From Epiperipatus broadwayi (lineage: Eukaryota; Onychophora; Udeonychophora; Euonychophora; Peripatidae): a stretch of 64,000 bases of DNA. The DNA lies in NCBI GenBank assembly GCA_028023455.1, contig JAQFVV010000281.1, forward strand, positions 184,001 to 248,000, written 5' to 3'. A model generated the notes under the pieces. The model saw nothing but the letters and a program-made list of their open reading frames with translations, was not told where the DNA came from and did not search any database. This document shows, in pieces, positions 16,811 to 29,637 of the stretch. The stretch's first letter is position 1, and each line of letters opens with the position of its first letter. The position numbers were made by a program, and so were the translations under genes.

Positions 16811-17008
16811 AATTTACCTTGAAAGTCTTTTTAATGAGAGATAATAATGACAAATATTATTTATTACAGCTTTGTCCTGATCTAAAATATATCCTCTATT
16901 ATGGTACTTTCTATTAAGAGTAAATGAGGATATATTTTAGAACAAGACAAAGTTGTAATTAATAATATTTATTATTATCTCTCATTAAAATGTCTTTCAA
17001 GGGAAATT
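16811..17008. mobile_element. Fold-back (MITE-like) element, about 198 bp
   Basis: Two arms of roughly 80-88 bp are inverted copies: AATTTACCTTGAAAG at 16811 pairs with CTTTCAAGGGAAATT ending at 17008. Inside, GAGAGATAATAAT and CTAAAATATATCCTC pair with their complements. The loop is about 25 bp. No coding capacity. It lies 21 bp from the family A copy at 17030, separated by a TA repeat. Confidence 0.78.
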
Positions 17009-17029
17009 ATATAATATATATATATATAT

Positions 17030-19046
17030 TGTAACGATATATAAATATGTCGTTACATTAATTTAAAATAAAAACTTAAAAGTTCGCAAATAAAAGTAAA
17101 AAACTAAACGCTAAAATTAAAATGTTTGCTAAACGCATACACATTCGCACAGATGCCAAACTTTAAAAATATTTTTTTAAAAAAAAACAAATAAGTATTT
17201 GAACGTACTTTTTTTTATAAAAAAGTACAAGATTTAAAAATAAAAACAGGTATTAATTAATGTAATCTGTAAATGGAAATGATTGTTTATAAATTGTTTG
17301 AAAAGCAAGCTAGCTTTGGGCTCTTGTATAATTAAAATGATCTGATGAAAGATAGATAAGAAAATAAAAAGAAATTAGCTTGACCAATGGAAGCACCAAG
17401 CCTCAGCCTGGACCCGAATGAAAATTTGGATTAGTGACGTCTTTGTTCAGTCAATCCGTGTGGATTAATATAAAAAGGGAAATACAGTTTTTTCGGGAGT
17501 TCCAGCGTTGTGTGTTTGAGAGTTGTGGTAGGACGCACATACCACACTCTCTATTTAAAAAGAAAAAAGAAAAGACTGTGATACCTTGAACCAGCTATTG
17601 CCATCTCCAGAACATTATCTTCCAATGGAGGCGTTGCGGGAATTAAAAACAGGAACCTGGACTCTTCTACCATAAGCTATATGAAATGAACAGTTATTAA
17701 AATCAATTAAGAACTTTCGTCAAGTTTTATAAATTGATAAACAAGCCAACTTAAATGTTAAAACGGACTCTTATCTGACTTTTGTAAGTTTTTAAATCAA
17801 ATTAATAATGTTTAATTTTATATGTTTTCCGATTGATAAAAATCATTTCCATTTTTTTTTTCTTTCTCTTATTGTATAAATTATTTGTTGTTTAAATGTT
17901 AAATGATGAAATTTAAGGTTGGGTATAGACGTTGCATAGATTCGTTAGCGGTTGATAATGTTGTGGTTTTCACATTCGATTAGAATATATGTCAACGATA
18001 TCACTGCAAGCATCTTATGATGAATGCTAATGGGATTTGTATATTCCCTATGCAAGCGACGCTTATTGATGACTTTGTATTTTGATCGGTTGTGTTTAAT
18101 TTGGGATGTTTTTGACCATGGAATCTGTGCAGTTGATCTATACTCAACATTTTAAAACAAATTTTAGAAAATGCTTTTGTGCGAACGTATCTAAATGTTA
18201 AACTTAAGTCGGGCGTGAATGGCTGTATAGATTTGTAAAGTTATATTAGGGGAGGGTAATCTTAGGTTATTTGTGTCGTTGTTAGATTGGGTCAATGGAT
18301 TGGATATATTGATGTAGTTAGTAGATGTAGTCGGAGATTCGCTACTGGCAGAATCGCTTCATACGCCGCACTCTCCCGTTTTGCCTATGGAAGGAATTAT
18401 AAGACGCAGAGCACAGTTCCTTTCTATGGAGATTTTTTTTTTTATTGTTCTTCTCATTAGATAGAAGTAATATTCCTATCTGATGAAAGTCAATATCTTC
18501 TCTTAATCTTTTTGGTGCTGCCGTATTCTGTATTACATTGAATACATCGATGTATCAGATGAATTGATGCCAGTTTGACTGTGAATTTTAGCCTAAGGTT
18601 AAATAGGGATAGCATATTTTCTTTTCAAATGCAGATCTATGTAGTCTATTCATACTTGACTATCTAAATAAAATATTAAACTCATTGAAACTTAGTTAAA
18701 TGTAAAATTAAAAGTTAATATAAAAATCTAAAATGTTGAATTTATTCCTCAAAATTTAAATGTTATTTTATATGTGCGTAAATAAATATTTTTATGTGTT
18801 AATTTCTGGCAGTGGCTTTTATTCTTTTATATTTAAGATATAAAATTTATAGATTTTTATCTCTGCGTCTCCGCTGAGTTAGTGACTTGGGCTCACAATC
18901 AGAATATTTAAATAAAGTGGAATCTTAACAGCGCGTATCTGCCTACTCTATAAATTTTTCTAGGTTTAAATGCCTAGATGGCGCCCCATAGAGCAGATAT
19001 GTTTTTGCGGTTAGATTCGATCTCCACTTTCATTTTGATCGTTATA
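17030..19046 (+). mobile_element. Family A solo-LTR-like element, copy 1
   Basis: About 2.0 kb, noncoding. It begins TGTAACGATATA and ends GATCGTTATA (C lost from the expected GTTACA), flanked on both sides by ATAT, a 4-bp target duplication that is uninformative in a TA tract. Shared blocks with the other three copies include TTCGCA near the 5' end, the CATTCACGCC/TGAATGGCTG block near 18210, GTTTTGCCTATGGAAGG near 18380, GGCAGTGGCTT near 18810 and the CTAGGTTTAAATGCCTAGATG block near 18960. A promoter-like TATA lies at 17469. Best read as a solo LTR; a 4-bp-TSD cut-and-paste element of Ginger type is the alternative. Confidence 0.8.
17469..17479 (+). promoter_or_regulatory. Conserved TATA box of family A
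   Basis: TATAAAAAGGG, followed about 25 bp later by TCGGGAGTTCC, a plausible initiator. The minus-strand copies keep the same core (AATATAAAAGGACAA on their sense strand, at 27565-27577 and 55752-55765). Conservation of a TATA box in the first quarter of the element supports an LTR with a U3 promoter. Confidence 0.6.
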
Positions 19047-19054
19047 ATATATAT

Positions 19055-19735
19055 ATGTAAGTATAGAGGATTTGAACTCAGATTTTCAAGCACTCTTCAA
19101 CTATCCACACTATCTCATACAAATAATACATATGACCACACACATGTAGAAAAGATTAATAATCACCAATATACGTATTTCGTGCTAAACCAGCACTCAT
19201 CAGTTGGTCCAGACTATCATTGCTCACACATATATATAATCAATGCTCAGTTTATATTAAGATAGCAAATCTTTATACTTTAATGGACAGGCTTCAATCC
19301 ATATATTAAGCTTGTATCCTGTCCATCCCTCTTATATGCATTTAATGGATACTGTCCTATACATAAGGGGTCAGAGTGACTTCAGGTCAACATGGGCATG
19401 GCAATAATATTAGCATCAGCATGGGATTTGAGTTTTCATCATCAGATTTTCAATGATATGGATGGCTGAAAAGTTGGAGGTTGCAGTGGATTGAAGCCTG
19501 TCCATTAAAGTATAAAGATTTGCTATCTTAATATAAACTGAGCATTGATTATATATATATGTGTGAGAGATGATAGTCTGGACCAACTTATGAGTGCTGG
19601 TTTAGCATGAAATACATATATTGGTGATTATTAATTTTTTCTACATGTATGTGGTCATATGTATTAGTTGTATGAGATAGTGTGGATAGTTGAAGGGTGC
19701 TTGAAAATCTGAGTTCAAATCCTCTATACTTACAA
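19055..19735. mobile_element. Large fold-back element with 247-bp arms
   Basis: Left arm 19055-19300 and right arm 19488-19735 are near-perfect inverted repeats; GTAAGTATAGAGGATTTGAA at the left is mirrored at the right end, and GGACAGGCTTCAATCC at the inner edge is mirrored at 19488. The spacer of about 187 bp is noncoding and has its own repeated TGTCCAT/ATGGATA phrases. It abuts family A copy 1 on the left and a TA tract on the right. A 95-codon open frame over the left arm is not protein-like. Confidence 0.88.
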
Positions 19736-19761
19736 TTAAGCTCCCAGGTTTGTGAAGAGTG

Positions 19762-19762
<1 letters not shown>

Positions 19763-19839
<77 letters not shown>
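19763..19839. repeat. (TA)n microsatellite
   Basis: About 77 bp of TA with one TCTA interruption. The 3' end of RTE copy 2 begins immediately after, so this was probably its target or grew from its tail. Confidence 0.95.
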
Positions 19840-19842
<3 letters not shown>

Positions 19843-22800
19843 TCAACCAATATCAATGCATTGCAGGATGAACGTCTCTCCATGTTCAAATCATCTTCTC
19901 TAATCATTAGCTTCTCTTATCCACATCACCTTTGCACACTCTCTCATTTCATCCATCAATCTCACATGTGATCTCTTTCTGTGTCTTTTACAATCTCTTG
20001 GAATCCAGTGTAACATTACAATTGTCCAGCTATTATCATCACTTCTAGAAATATGTCCAGGCCAACTTCACTTGTCTTTTAATTTTTTCAATGAAGTCAA
20101 TAACACCTGTTTGTTCTCTTACCCATATATTGCATTTTAAATCTATTCTTGTTACTCCTACTATGCATCTATTCATATTTTTTGAGTAGTCTGAAGTCTC
20201 TGTATTCCTCTTCTATTTAGTGTCCAAGTCTCAAATCCATAAGTAAAAACTGGTAAAACACTATTAAAAATCTTTCTTTTCAAACGCATAGACATATTTC
20301 CTTTTAGTAGCAAGTTATTTCTACCAAAAGCATTCCAAATAAGTTTAATTCTATGATTAATTTCGTCCATTATGTCTCTTCTAACTTATCAATCTTTATT
20401 TTTATATTTTAAGAAAATCCATTGAACATTACTTTAGTCTTTTTAACATTTATCTTTAGTCCTACTTTTTTACTTTTATCTGATAACTCCTGCAAAATTT
20501 TCTGCAGATCTAAAACATTATTTTCAAAAACAATTACATTATCTGCAAAATCTAAATGACTTAAATAATCTCCATTTATTTTCACTCTTTTAGATTACCA
20601 TTTTAGTCCACAAAATACTTCTTGCAGCACTGCTGTAAAAAGTTTTAGAGATATGAAGTCACCCTGTCTTAAACCCTCCTCAATGTTGACTTTCCTAGCA
20701 TCATTATGTAATCTAATTGTTACTGTTACATTTTTATAAATATTCTTTAAATTATGACAATATCTTGGATATATACCTTGATGATACAATGTTTTAATCA
20801 CTGAAAAAATGTTTATAGAATCAAATGTCTTTTATAATCTACAAATCTAAAGCATAATGGCAACTCATACTCATTTTTTCTTTCTATAACTTTTCTCAGT
20901 ACCTGTATATGATCTATTGTACTAAAACTACTTTTAAATCCAGCTTGTTGTTTTGGTTAGTGGAAATCCAATGTTCTCTGTAGATGAATTGTAATTATCT
21001 TGGTAAAAATTTTGTATAAAACTGATAAAAAGTTGATAGGTCTGTAATTTCTCATATCTTCTTTATCACCTTTTTTAAATATTAATATTAATATTGCATT
21101 TTACCAGTCATCTGGTACATCTTTATCATTTAGACATTTGGTATATAACTTTGTTAAAAAATTTCCTATTGTTTCACCTGCTTCTTTTAATATATCAATT
21201 ATAATTCCATCATTAATTGGAGCCTTTCTTTTCTTTATAAATTTAATTGCATGTCTCACTTCTTCATTTAAAATTCTGTGAAATTAAGAAGATATAACAT
21301 ATATAGGAGGTACTGGTTCTTTATTACTATATAATTCTTGGTGGAAGTCTTCTACACATTTCATGATGGCATTCCTCTTTTTAGTAATAGTTCCATCTTT
21401 TTTGCTTATTGCAGATATAAATTTCTTATCAATACCAAAATGTTGTTTTACATTATTGAGACTTTTATTTTCTTCTATAGCTTTCCTTGACAGTTCACAG
21501 TTATAATTTCTTATATCATTTCCAACTCTTTTCTGAACCATTTTACAGAATTTGAACTATTCAATTTTTTTTAATGCATCATTTTTGTATATCTTCATAT
21601 TCCTTGTTTTCTTCATAAATTCTTTAGTCTCAGAAGAAATTGTATTGGTCAATTGCTGTGTTTTGCTACCAACTATCTTTGTTGCAGTTTTTAAAAGCAT
21701 ATCAGGTTTTTTCTCATTAATTTCATTCAAATCTGAATCATGTTCAAAATCTACTAATACTTAAAACCGATTTGTAAGTTCTAATTTAAATTTATTAGAG
21801 TGTTTCTGAAAATTATGAATATCAACTGTAAATATTGTTTTTCTTAATAATTTTTGTCTCTCTAGTTTTACATCTTACTAATTGATGATCACTTCCTGTG
21901 TTAAATTTATTAAGAACATTACAATCTTGAAATATGTATTTTCTGTTAGTCAAAATATAATCCAATTCTGCTGTACCTTCATTTGGATGATTCCATGTCC
22001 ATTTTCTTTTAACATTTTTCTAAAAAAAAGAATTCACAATATAAAGTTTTTTTTTCCGCAAACTCCACAAGCCAATGATCTCTCTCGTTTCTATTACCAT
22101 AACCAAAATTACCTACAACACTTTTATCTTTCATTTGTTTACCAATTCTAGTATTAAAGTCTCCCATAACAATTTTAAAATGCTGCTTACTCTGATCAAA
22201 AGCCTTTTGTACATCCATATAAAAATCTTCTATAACTTCATCACTATGAGAACTTGTTGGGGCATAAATCTGAATCATCTGCATTTGGTATCTGCTATTA
22301 AGTTCTATAACTAATCTTGCCACATTGTCCAATACACCATCAATCTCTACAATATTGTTCTTCCACTTTTTATTTATAATGAATCCTATTCCAATTTTAT
22401 TTCCAATATTTGTGCCATTACAGTAGAGTACCTGTCCACTTTTTAAATCAATTGTCTCTTCACCTTTTCTTCTAGCTTCACAGTCCAATAATGTTCTATT
22501 TAATATAAGACAGTTCTTCTAATTCTGGCAATCTTCCTTCACTTGAAAGTGATCTGCACTTGTAAGTATCTAAATAAAAAGTTGTCATCAAATGGCAGGC
22601 TGGCTCTACAATCAGGAGATTCTTAGCACCCTCCCCCTTCAGCCACCAACTGTTGCCTTGGTTGGTGTCTTTATAGCCTTCTGGGAATAAGAGCTATGAT
22701 TTATTTTTATCTGTCATGATTGTATATATCTATTAGAAAATTTTTCATTCACACACACATTCATTCTGACTTATCAGGCAACTGAAAAGAAAGACCATGG

Positions 22801-23037
22801 TGTTTCTTGATCTTAAACTCAGAGGTAAAAAGCCAATAAACTCACCATGCTGGCTAATGCATGTTGGTAAACAGCCCATTCATGTTTGTATATTATATGA
22901 ATAATCTCATAGTAATAACAGCTGCAATGACAAGAATGTATGGAATGGACATTAGGAATTTGCCCTGCTAAGTCAGTTTCTTTAAGGCCTCCAAGAGAAA
23001 TCAAAGGGTCTCCTTTCAGTTAATAACAAACTCCTTT
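19840..23037 (-). mobile_element. RTE-clade LINE copy 2, full length but dead
   Basis: About 3.2 kb on the minus strand. The 3' end reads ATTGGTTGATGATA (complement at 19840), equivalent to the GGTTGATGATGAC end of copy 3; the 5' end shares AAAGGAGTTTGTTATTAACTG with the other copies. It is the most decayed of the three, with many frame breaks, so it is likely the oldest. Confidence 0.9.
19850..22717 (-). pseudogene. RTE endonuclease-RT, heavily broken
   Basis: Start Met at 22717 by alignment to copies 1 and 3. The endonuclease shows YAPTSSHSDEVIEDFYMDV and intact GDFNTRIGKQ near 22160. The linker with HFGIDKKFISAI lies at about 21430. The RT holds the IKTLYHQGIYPRYC and RLRQGDFIS-equivalent region near 20660-20800; the catalytic FADD is FADN (complement of 20532-20546), a lost metal-binding Asp. 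The C-terminus has FTYGFETWTLNRRGIQRLQ near 20200. At least a dozen stops or shifts separate these blocks. Not functional. Confidence 0.85.
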
Positions 23038-23229
23038 ATGCACCAAATTCACAATTTAACTAGACCAGCCAAAAAAAAGAACTCTAAAATGCAACCAATG
23101 GTTTCACTCCTACAAGCAAGTTTCTCAAGTGTTATGAACTACAAAATGACAACTTATTTAAACTAAACATTACCCATGATTCCACTTACCTCCAACACAT
23201 CCTTAATATTAAAAGAACTTTTAAATAAG

Positions 23230-24330
23230 TTGTTTTAGAATCATAAATTTTTACTATTAAATATTCTTTTTTTTATTTTATTTTTCTCAAAGAAAACAAC
23301 CTTAGCTTTATCAAAATTAATAGTGTGGCCTGTATATGTTTTATGTATACATAAAGCAGAACTAAGATATTTCTTTCTAACCCTACATTTATGTAACTTT
23401 ATTCTTTCATTTAAGCTCAAATTACTCTGGCCTATATATACCTTTTTACAAAACAAAGGATAATATACACTATTCCAGGAATAGTCTTTCTATCAAAAAT
23501 TTTCTTTGTACTATTTAATAAATTGCACAAAGTAATATCCCTTTTCCAAGCAATTTTTTTATTTCCAATCAAATTACTATTCTTACATACAATTTTATCA
23601 GAAGACAATTTAATTGGCAAAAGAAAAAAAAATCATATTTTTCTTTATCCTTTACATCATTACAAATATTATTACTAGTAAATAAAATTCTTTTAATAAA
23701 TTTATCAGAGTAACCAACATTCAAATAATCTTTATAAAACTGACCTTTTTGATACACTAGAATTATTTAATCTCTTATTTTTATAACAATAATTTTTTCA
23801 AACTGCTACTACTGAGATACAGATTAATAGCTGTTAGATTCAATTATAGACCTTAACTCTTTACTCTTAATATAATGACTACCTACCAAACAATTATTCT
23901 TAATTTTTCTAATCATGAATAGATCTAAAAATTTTAATTTAACAAAATCTAGCCCCTTTTAGTCTACACTATATTTTATACAAGGATCAAAACAATGAAA
24001 CTCACCAACTTTTTCAACTTATTCTCAACTACAAACAAATAATTATCATCATACTTAACAAATAATTGTAAAGATAAACAATCCCTCTTAATAATAATTT
24101 CCTCTTCCAAATAATTAATATAAACTGAACAAATTAAAGGAAAAATAACATAATCTATTATCCACCCTTCCTTAATCTTACAAAAAATTACTATTATAAC
24201 TAAAATATATAGAATCCTCCAATAATAAAACAAATCTTTAATAACCTTAATCTTATTCTTTGACAAATAGACATAGTTTAACAGTCTACCTATGATTCTA
24301 TTCTAAGAATTTAAGTGAGAACAGGTTATT
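23230..24330 (-). pseudogene. Penelope-like element relic: RT end plus GIY-YIG domain
   Basis: Minus-strand reading in shifting frames. 24266-23976 gives a decayed RT C-terminal region (SVYINYLEEEIIIK, then LFVKYDDNYLFVVENK, corresponding to the YVDDxF motif with the order disturbed). 23757-23640 gives YLNVGYSDKFIKRILF, and 23500-23241 gives the GIY-YIG endonuclease: IPGIVYII, CKKVYIGQSNLSLNERI, KLHKCRV, then SALCIHKTYTGH and NFDKAKVVFFEKNK. The order RT then GIY-YIG is diagnostic of Penelope-like elements. No terminal repeats seen. Confidence 0.8.
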
Positions 24331-24921
24331 ACCCATGCTTTGAATAGGTATATTTATGAGCATTGAACAAGTCTGACCTCAAGTGCCAATCTTACCAATT
24401 AATAAGAATTATATCCCTTGAAAACAAAAGAAAGAGTTCCAGTTGATGTTTTCAGGTGCCTCATCCAGACTAGCTCAGTCTCAAGGTCTGGGAGACAATG
24501 TCTATTGAGAGAAAAGAGCCTATGTTATCTTATAGAGAAACATCATTTATACACTTTATAATTTTTCTATCATCCCTAAGAATCTTTTTTTTCTTTTAGA
24601 GATTTGTGGCCATTAATACCAGTAAGCATTTATAAATAATAATTCAGAAATTATAAGAATCTTGTAATTCAAATAAATGCACAAGTTGTAGCTTCAAATT
24701 CGAATATTTATTAGTATAGGCATATACTAATATCTCAAGCATACAACTCAGTCATTCCAATACACATATATAATATCAGTATACACATTCATGAAAGAGT
24801 GCAACTATGTATCTGAGTTGTATTTATTAAATAATTTATTCTATTTCTATAATTCTTTTTTTTAAGTTGGTACAAAACACACATTTCTTAATTTAGTATT
24901 AAACTATTATATGTTCATTCA

Positions 24922-24922
<1 letters not shown>
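24331..24922. other. AT-rich spacer
   Basis: No gene seen; it may include the upstream, unrecognisable part of the Penelope-like relic. Confidence 0.45.
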
Positions 24923-24966
<44 letters not shown>

Positions 24967-24980
24967 TAATAGTTTACTTC

Positions 24981-25017
<37 letters not shown>
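24923..25017. repeat. Two (TA)n tracts upstream of element B
   Basis: TA repeats at about 24923-24958 and 24983-25017. CTTCTACA before the second tract mirrors TGTAGAAG at the start of the 5' LTR, forming an inverted repeat around the TA tract. Confidence 0.9.
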
Positions 25018-25020
<3 letters not shown>

Positions 25021-25840
25021 AGAAGTATATTTATATTCATACATTTATGTAATCAATATGTATACATTTTATTTGCATTATTATTATATTTATAAAAATA
25101 AATATATAACTTGTTAAGTTAGTATTTTTCATTCTTTAAAATGAAAAAAAAGACGTTGTTGACAAAAGACCATTGACAAGGTGATAAATGACCTCTGGGT
25201 TCACAGTTTATCAAATTAAAGAAAATGAAATTAACTTAGTGTTTTAATATCGAATTGTTATTGCAACAATGTAGAATGCGTATGCTTCAGCAAGTTGATG
25301 GAGCAAGATATAATATATTAATTCTATTCTTTTTATTAGAAGACTAAGGATTATATTTTTTGTCAGCTATATCCTCATAAAAATTTATACTATGTTCAAT
25401 TTAAAAGAACAGTATAAGATAACATCTATATTTTGAACAATTTAATATTCATTAAAGGAAATTTCTAATATTTCTTCAAAGAAAGTAATCTGAATATATT
25501 TTCATGTTCTATAAAAAATTGTTTGAATTACATATTCTAAAATGAAACTGCATTTTAAAAAAAGAACATGTTTAAAAAACTTCAATTAAATTTAATGAAC
25601 TTTACATTATAAAGAAAATGCAAAGCAGGTAGAAAAACAATTTATCTTGGGATCTATTAGATAAAATGCACTTGACTAATCAAATATATATGTGTGAATA
25701 ACATCTTTTGCTAAATGCCTTAAAATTATAAAAATTAGATCTCCAAATGGAATTATAATTGTTAATAAAGGAACTGTGTATTAAGAAGGTGAAATCTACA
25801 CATAAAGAGGAAATTAAATGTCAATTTAAAATATCCTAAT

Positions 25841-28034
25841 TGTAACAATCCGGGTGAAAGGTAGACTTAAGGTATCTGCACTGCAGGGCGCCATCTAGGC
25901 ATTTGAACCTAGAAAAATTTATAAAGTAGGCAGATACAAAAGTAAAAAAAAAAAAATTTTTTTTTATGTTTTGATTCCGGTTGTTAGCCCATGTCACTAG
26001 CTCAGTGGAATAGCAAAGATTTAATTATACAATACCTTCTCTAATTATATTTCATATTAAAAAGTAAATAAAATAAGCCACTGCCAGTAATTAACACACA
26101 AACATTTATTTGTGCACACATATATATAAGATTGAAAATTGTTTTTGTATCAGTTTACATTTTAACATTTGACATTATTTTTAACTTTACTTTAGATTTT
26201 AATTTACATTTTAATTTCTATCATATTATAAGTTTACATTTTAATTAAGTTCGCACAGATGGGATTATAAAAGCTTGTTTTAATATGTTGCCTATAGACC
26301 AGTTACATAGATTTCACGGTCAAAAACATTTCAAAATAAACATAAATGATCAAAATACAAAATTATTGATACCGTCAATTGCATAGGGAATATAAGAAAC
26401 CCAATAGTGTTCATCATAAGACACCGCAGTGACACAATAACTTAAAAGACATCCGAATAAATACATTTTAGATACTCACCAGTAAGGTATCATTATTTAT
26501 CGAATGTCTATATATTTTGATCAAATATGAAATCCAAAACATAATTAACCGATAACGAATCCATGCAAACGTTTATAAACAACTTAAATTTAATGCATTT
26601 TTGTTTAGTGTCGAGAATGAATAGACTACATAGATTTGCATTTGAAAATAAAACATTCTATCCCTATTTAACCTTGGGCTAAAGGTTCACAGCCAAAACT
26701 GGCGTCAATTTATCTGATATATCGATGCATTCAATGTAATACAAAATACGGCAGCAGCAAAAGTTAAGAGAAGAAATTGCCTCTTGTCAAATAGGAATAT
26801 TACATCTATCTGACAAGAAGAGCAATAAAAAAAACTCCATAGAAAAGAACTGTGTTCTCCATCTTATAATTCCTTCCATAGGCAAATGGGTTAGTGTGGT
26901 GTATATATAAACGATTCTGCCAGTAGCGAATCTCCGACTACATCTACTAACTACATCAATATATACAATCCATTGGCCCAATCTAACAATGACACAAATA
27001 ACCTAAGATTACCCTCCCCTAATATAATTTTACAAATCTATACAGCCATTCATGCCTGACTTAAGTTTAACATTTATATAATTTAACTTGACAGAAAACA
27101 GAAATCATAATAAAACTTAACAAAAAATAAATAAATGGAAATGATTTTACAAAATAAATATATTAAATAAAATTATAACTAATTAATAAATAACGTTAGT
27201 CAGATAGGATAATATTGCAATCATTTAAATATGGAAAGTTTTAATTTAATGTTCATTATTTATAAAGTTCTTACGGTTTTTAAAATGTCCAATTTTATCT
27301 GTTGCTCACCATGAACGTGAATTCCCACACCATCCTAAGATTGGTATTCTGTTGGCCGATTTATTTTTATCCATCTGGAGGTTTTTTAGTTTAGTTGGTC
27401 CTCAATGTAGAAAATGATAGTTCATTTCTCTTCCTTTCTTAGCAGCACTGAAGGTATTGAAGAGTGCGTCTTTTTCAATCCCTTCTCCTTCACTTCTGCA
27501 CTAACACCTATCTGTCACATCGTAATAATAATAATCAATAACTAACTAATAATTTCCAAACTTGTCCTTTTATATTACTTTGAAGGATTGACTTAACATT
27601 ACGTCATCGATGTGATGATCCTTTTCGTTGAGGTCCAATTTCCCGATGGATTTATTTCATTTGCTAAAAGTTACTATTGTTTTCCTATCTGACCAATGTT
27701 TTTACATTTAAATGCCCAAGGCTGGTTTACATTTAACTAATTAAAAACAATCATTTCCATTTCTGATTAATTAATGTGTTTTACAAAATTTAGAGATATA
27801 TTTTTATCTCTAAATCTTTTTAAGTTTTTGTTTTTAAAATACCTTTTCTATTTTTAATAAAGTTTTATTTTAATATATTTCTTTTTTTATCTGTGCGATT
27901 TATATATACGAGTTTAAGATGATATTTAATTTCAATTTTTAATTTTTAAAAAAAATTTTTAAATGCGAACTTCTTATTTTAACTTCATGTTTAATAATAA
28001 AAAAAACAATGTAACGATGTCTGTGCTCATTACA
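25841..28034 (-). mobile_element. Family A element, copy 2, in the 5' LTR of B
   Basis: 2194 bp, sense on the minus strand: sense start TGTAATGAGCACAGAC at 28034, sense end GATTGTTACA at 25841. Flanked by TAAT at 25837-25840 and 28035-28038; the partner LTR has a single TAAT at 34800-34803, so a 4-bp target duplication is directly shown. No coding. TATA core at 27565-27577. A low-complexity A/T hairpin-like tract lies near 25942-25968. Confidence 0.9.
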
Positions 28035-28685
28035 TAATATTTTCTTTAATGTCTAACAACAAAAGAATCTAAAACTGTGTCTTCGAAGGATTTTCATTCA
28101 TGAGAAACATTTGAGATTATGGTATTAACTTTTGTAAATACCATTTAAGATTTTTGAAAGTTATAATTGGGAAAAGTTAATTTCATTTACTTTATTATCG
28201 TATTCATTTTATTTAAAAAATGAATAATAAGAGAGAATTAATAAATTAAAATATTTTTATTTTATTTATGATTAATAAAAATTTAAATATCGGTTAAGAA
28301 ATGTTAGTATGGGAAAGGGATAATGTGAACTTGAGGTAAGAGATTAAATTGTTTTTAAATCCACATATTATTATTTTCTATGACATGACACTACATTGTT
28401 TATACTAATACAAATAGTCTAATAACAGTAATGTATAAGTGAATAAATGATTAACATTGTTGTGAAGTATATATTTTTATATTAATAAATATAAGTTACT
28501 GACAATCATTTTAATGAATGAAGGTATTATATACAAATGATTGGATTATTATTTGTATAATCTAATTATTGTAAAATAGTGTTAATATAGAAGACTTAAT
28601 ATTTGGATACTTATATTTTATATATATTGTAAAATCACATAGGATTATAGGTTAGAAAATATATCTACTGTAAGTAAATAAACTA

Positions 28686-29637
28686 CACCTGATGCTCGTT
28701 TTACGTGATAGATAGGTTCCTCAAAAAATATGTGCAAACTAAATCATGCAAAAATAGACGTAACTTACCTTGAAAAAGGGGGCTACAGACTGTGATTTTT
28801 TAAAAATCGCATAAAAGCAAAGCACCAACATAAAATTACTTTAAAATTCATGCAAAAAAATAAGGAAATAAAATATGACTAATAAAAAATTTCAACTTTG
28901 AAAAAAATTGATACAAGACAAACTTTTTTAACTATAATAGTTAATTTTATTCAAAACAATATATTTTTATGCATAATTTACAGTAATTTACATTTTTTAT
29001 ACATGTTTTAATTATTATGGCTATTTGCCAATAAACAGGTTCGTTTGCAAACTGGTAAAAAATCAGATTCTTCACAAGAGGAAATACAACTAGCATCAAC
29101 TTCACTCTCATGTTGTGTTAATGGTTTTCTGGTGACAATGTAATTAGTAATTAATCTAACAACTAAAAATTAAATTCTTATTTTTGTCTTTAATTTTTTA
29201 ATTTTCAATTTTAATTGTGCCCACTGCTATTACTCACCTTTTAAAAATAAACTTGCAGACACTAAATGATTAATAATTGATTACATTCTTTTTTAAAAAG
29301 CAAAAACAGAATGTGATTTAAAATGCAAAATTAACACGCACAATGTTTGAACAAATTTACATTATAATCTTGTAAAATTTAATGTGTGTATACATAAAAT
29401 GTGGAAATCATGATTTTAATTTCATTATTGCATAAAATCTTACTATTATAAAACACTGAAAATATTGAAATTACTAAGATGAAAGTCGAATTCCAATAAT
29501 GTGCTATTACTTTTAATATATGCAAAATTTATTATTTAAAGTAATAGGGCATTATCGGAGTTAGACTTCCGGTGAAACATGAATCGCATAACTTCAAAAT
29601 CGTGTTAAATAAGTCCGCATAAAAATGGACCCAGGTA
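28686..29637. mobile_element. Family D TIR element, copy 1, in the 5' LTR of B
   Basis: 952 bp with short terminal inverted repeats: CACCTGATGC at the left, GGACCCAGGTA at the right (the other copy has CACCTGGGTT and GACCCAGGTG). Flanked by TA (28684-28685 and 29638-29639) where the partner LTR has one TA near 35440, as for Tc1/mariner-type insertions. No transposase frame, so non-autonomous. A subterminal palindrome at about 29476-29572 has AATAATGTGCTATTACTTT facing its near-complement. Confidence 0.87.

Noticed and set aside
18978-19265. 95-codon frame with a hydrophobic segment
   Set aside because: It straddles the end of family A and the fold-back arm, two unrelated elements.
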